A model generated the notes under the pieces. The model ran no database searches. It worked only from the letters and a program-made list of their open reading frames with translations, and was not told the origin of the DNA. Shown here one piece after another: positions 34,476-35,144 of a stretch of DNA of 35,144 nucleotides. Position numbers and translations under genes: made by a program. Origin of the DNA: Fusibacter sp. 3D3 (GTDB lineage Bacteria > Bacillota > Clostridia > Peptostreptococcales > Acidaminobacteraceae); contig NZ_BDHH01000028.1 of the NCBI RefSeq assembly GCF_001748365.1, positions 15,965 through 51,108 on the forward strand. Direction: 5' to 3'. Every line of letters begins with the position of its first letter. The stretch's first letter is position 1.

Positions 34476-34997
34476 ATGATAACGATTTTAACGGATAATT
34501 GCAATCCTATTTCTCAAATTTTATACGATAATGTCCTAAATAATCTTCAGAATCATCAGTTGGGATGTATTTGTGGCCATTCGGGATGCATGTCTATTCA
34601 TGGTTACTATAACCGTGATATTAAGTATGAAGATGCTTCAGTAACCTTACGCATCAGACGTGTCATCTGTTCATTTTGTAAAACAACTCATGCCATTCTA
34701 TTAGCCTCCATAGTCCCTTATTCTCAGATCTCTCTCCATGACCAAGTTCGTATTATAAACTGCCATAAACGCTCTGATGACTTTACGCCTATCATGGAAG
34801 ACACGCCCTCTATCGATGAGAGCAATATTCGGTATGTTATTAAACAATATCTCTGTCATTGGTTAAACCGCCTCCTTGCTGCTTCTTTACCTCTTTGCCC
34901 TTCAAACAATTTAGTAAAGCGCTCTTTTTCAAACTTCAATCGCCAGTTTATGCAGATTAAACGAACGCCTAATCTCCTTTTTCTAAAACCCACATAA
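34476..34997 (+). CDS. DUF6431-type zinc-ribbon protein of an insertion element
   Basis: This 173-residue protein resembles the DUF6431 proteins that accompany transposases in clostridial insertion elements. A zinc-ribbon-like domain is visible: C31, C33 and C38 (CICGHSGC) pair with C65 and C68 (CSFCKTTH). The middle (about 75-120) includes the typical IVPYSQISLHDQVRII segment. The C-terminus (about 145-173) has the family signature NFNRQFMQIKRTPNLLFL. It is intact over this length, and the next open frame begins 63 bp downstream. The ATG is not backed by a close binding site; AGGAG lies about 25 nt upstream. It probably binds element DNA or assists the transposase; this is inferred. Confidence 0.75.
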   Translation: MITILTDNCNPISQILYDNVLNNLQNHQLGCICGHSGCMSIHGYYNRDIKYEDASVTLRIRRVICSFCKTTHAILLASIVPYSQISLHDQVRIINCHKRSDDFTPIMEDTPSIDESNIRYVIKQYLCHWLNRLLAASLPLCPSNNLVKRSFSNFNRQFMQIKRTPNLLFLKPT

Positions 34998-35060
34998 CCT
35001 AACACGACCAACTTTATATTTGCTCCTATAATGAAGATAATTCTAAAGGAGGAACATACT

Positions 35061-35144
35061 ATGACTAACGATCAAACTCATGCAATCGCTTTGACGCGAT
35101 CTCCCATCATCCCTCCCCTTATTTCTGGTCTATCTGAGCAATAC
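35061..35144 (+). CDS. Start of the element's transposase (cut by window edge)
   Basis: An open frame begins at ATG 35061 behind AAAGGAGG and runs off the right edge after 28 codons (begins MTNDQTHAIALTRSPIIPPL). This resembles the N-terminus of DDE-type transposases that follow DUF6431-type genes in Clostridia. Only 28 residues are visible, so the family is inferred mainly from position and the characteristic start. Whether the gene is intact cannot be judged. Confidence 0.6.
   Translation, partial: MTNDQTHAIALTRSPIIPPLISGLSEQY

Overview
The window comes from a low-GC Firmicute, most likely an anaerobic, spore-forming member of the Clostridia. This is supported by an AT-rich sequence, AGGAGG-type ribosome binding sites, U-tailed hairpin terminators, a sporulation-type sigma-H, a cysteine T-box leader, MrnC, YacL, a CarD-family regulator and a class II (B12-dependent) ribonucleotide reductase. 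The genus cannot be set from the sequence alone. Nearly all genes lie on the minus strand, so the operons read from right to left.

Layout from left to right. (1) 1-5360 is a core block transcribed leftwards: cysS (with a T-box leader), mrnC, a small membrane-anchored protein, thyX, rlmB, sigH, then the start of tuf. (2) 5360-8300 is a complete agr-type quorum-sensing island set between cysS and gltX. agrB-agrD read rightwards and agrC-agrA read leftwards, so the two pairs converge and overlap by 12 bp. The AgrD peptide has no cysteine. Upstream of agrB are a 21-bp-period direct repeat and two perfect dyads. (3) 8300-13900 holds gltX, a cysteine-rich small protein, a small membrane protein on the plus strand, ispF, ispD, yacL and carD. 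(4) 14100-20800 holds a MazG-like small protein (plus strand), radA, clpC and an EF-G paralogue. The ctsR-mcsA-mcsB genes usually found before clpC, and disA, which usually sits near radA, are absent. (5) 20800-24300 holds a Nif3-family protein and the class II ribonucleotide reductase. (6) 24300-32570 is an intracellular alpha-glucan operon: lacI-type regulator, GH31 alpha-glucosidase, glycogen phosphorylase, ROK glucokinase, glucose-6-phosphate isomerase. Its promoter carries a double cre-like palindrome, and its leader contains two tandem 102-bp units, each able to fold a long, nearly identical hairpin. (7) 32600-35144 holds SOS-controlled dinB, a decayed ISAs1-family transposase remnant, and the start of another mobile element (DUF6431-type zinc-ribbon protein plus the first codons of its transposase).

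How the parts work together. The left block serves translation, RNA processing and dTMP synthesis. The glucan operon turns stored or imported alpha-glucans into glucose and glucose-1-phosphate, and then into fructose-6-phosphate; a phosphoglucomutase must lie elsewhere. The agr island gives cell-density sensing, with a predicted lactone rather than thiolactone signal. The most unusual features are the cysteine-less AgrD with its regulatory region and the tandem structured leader of the glucan operon.
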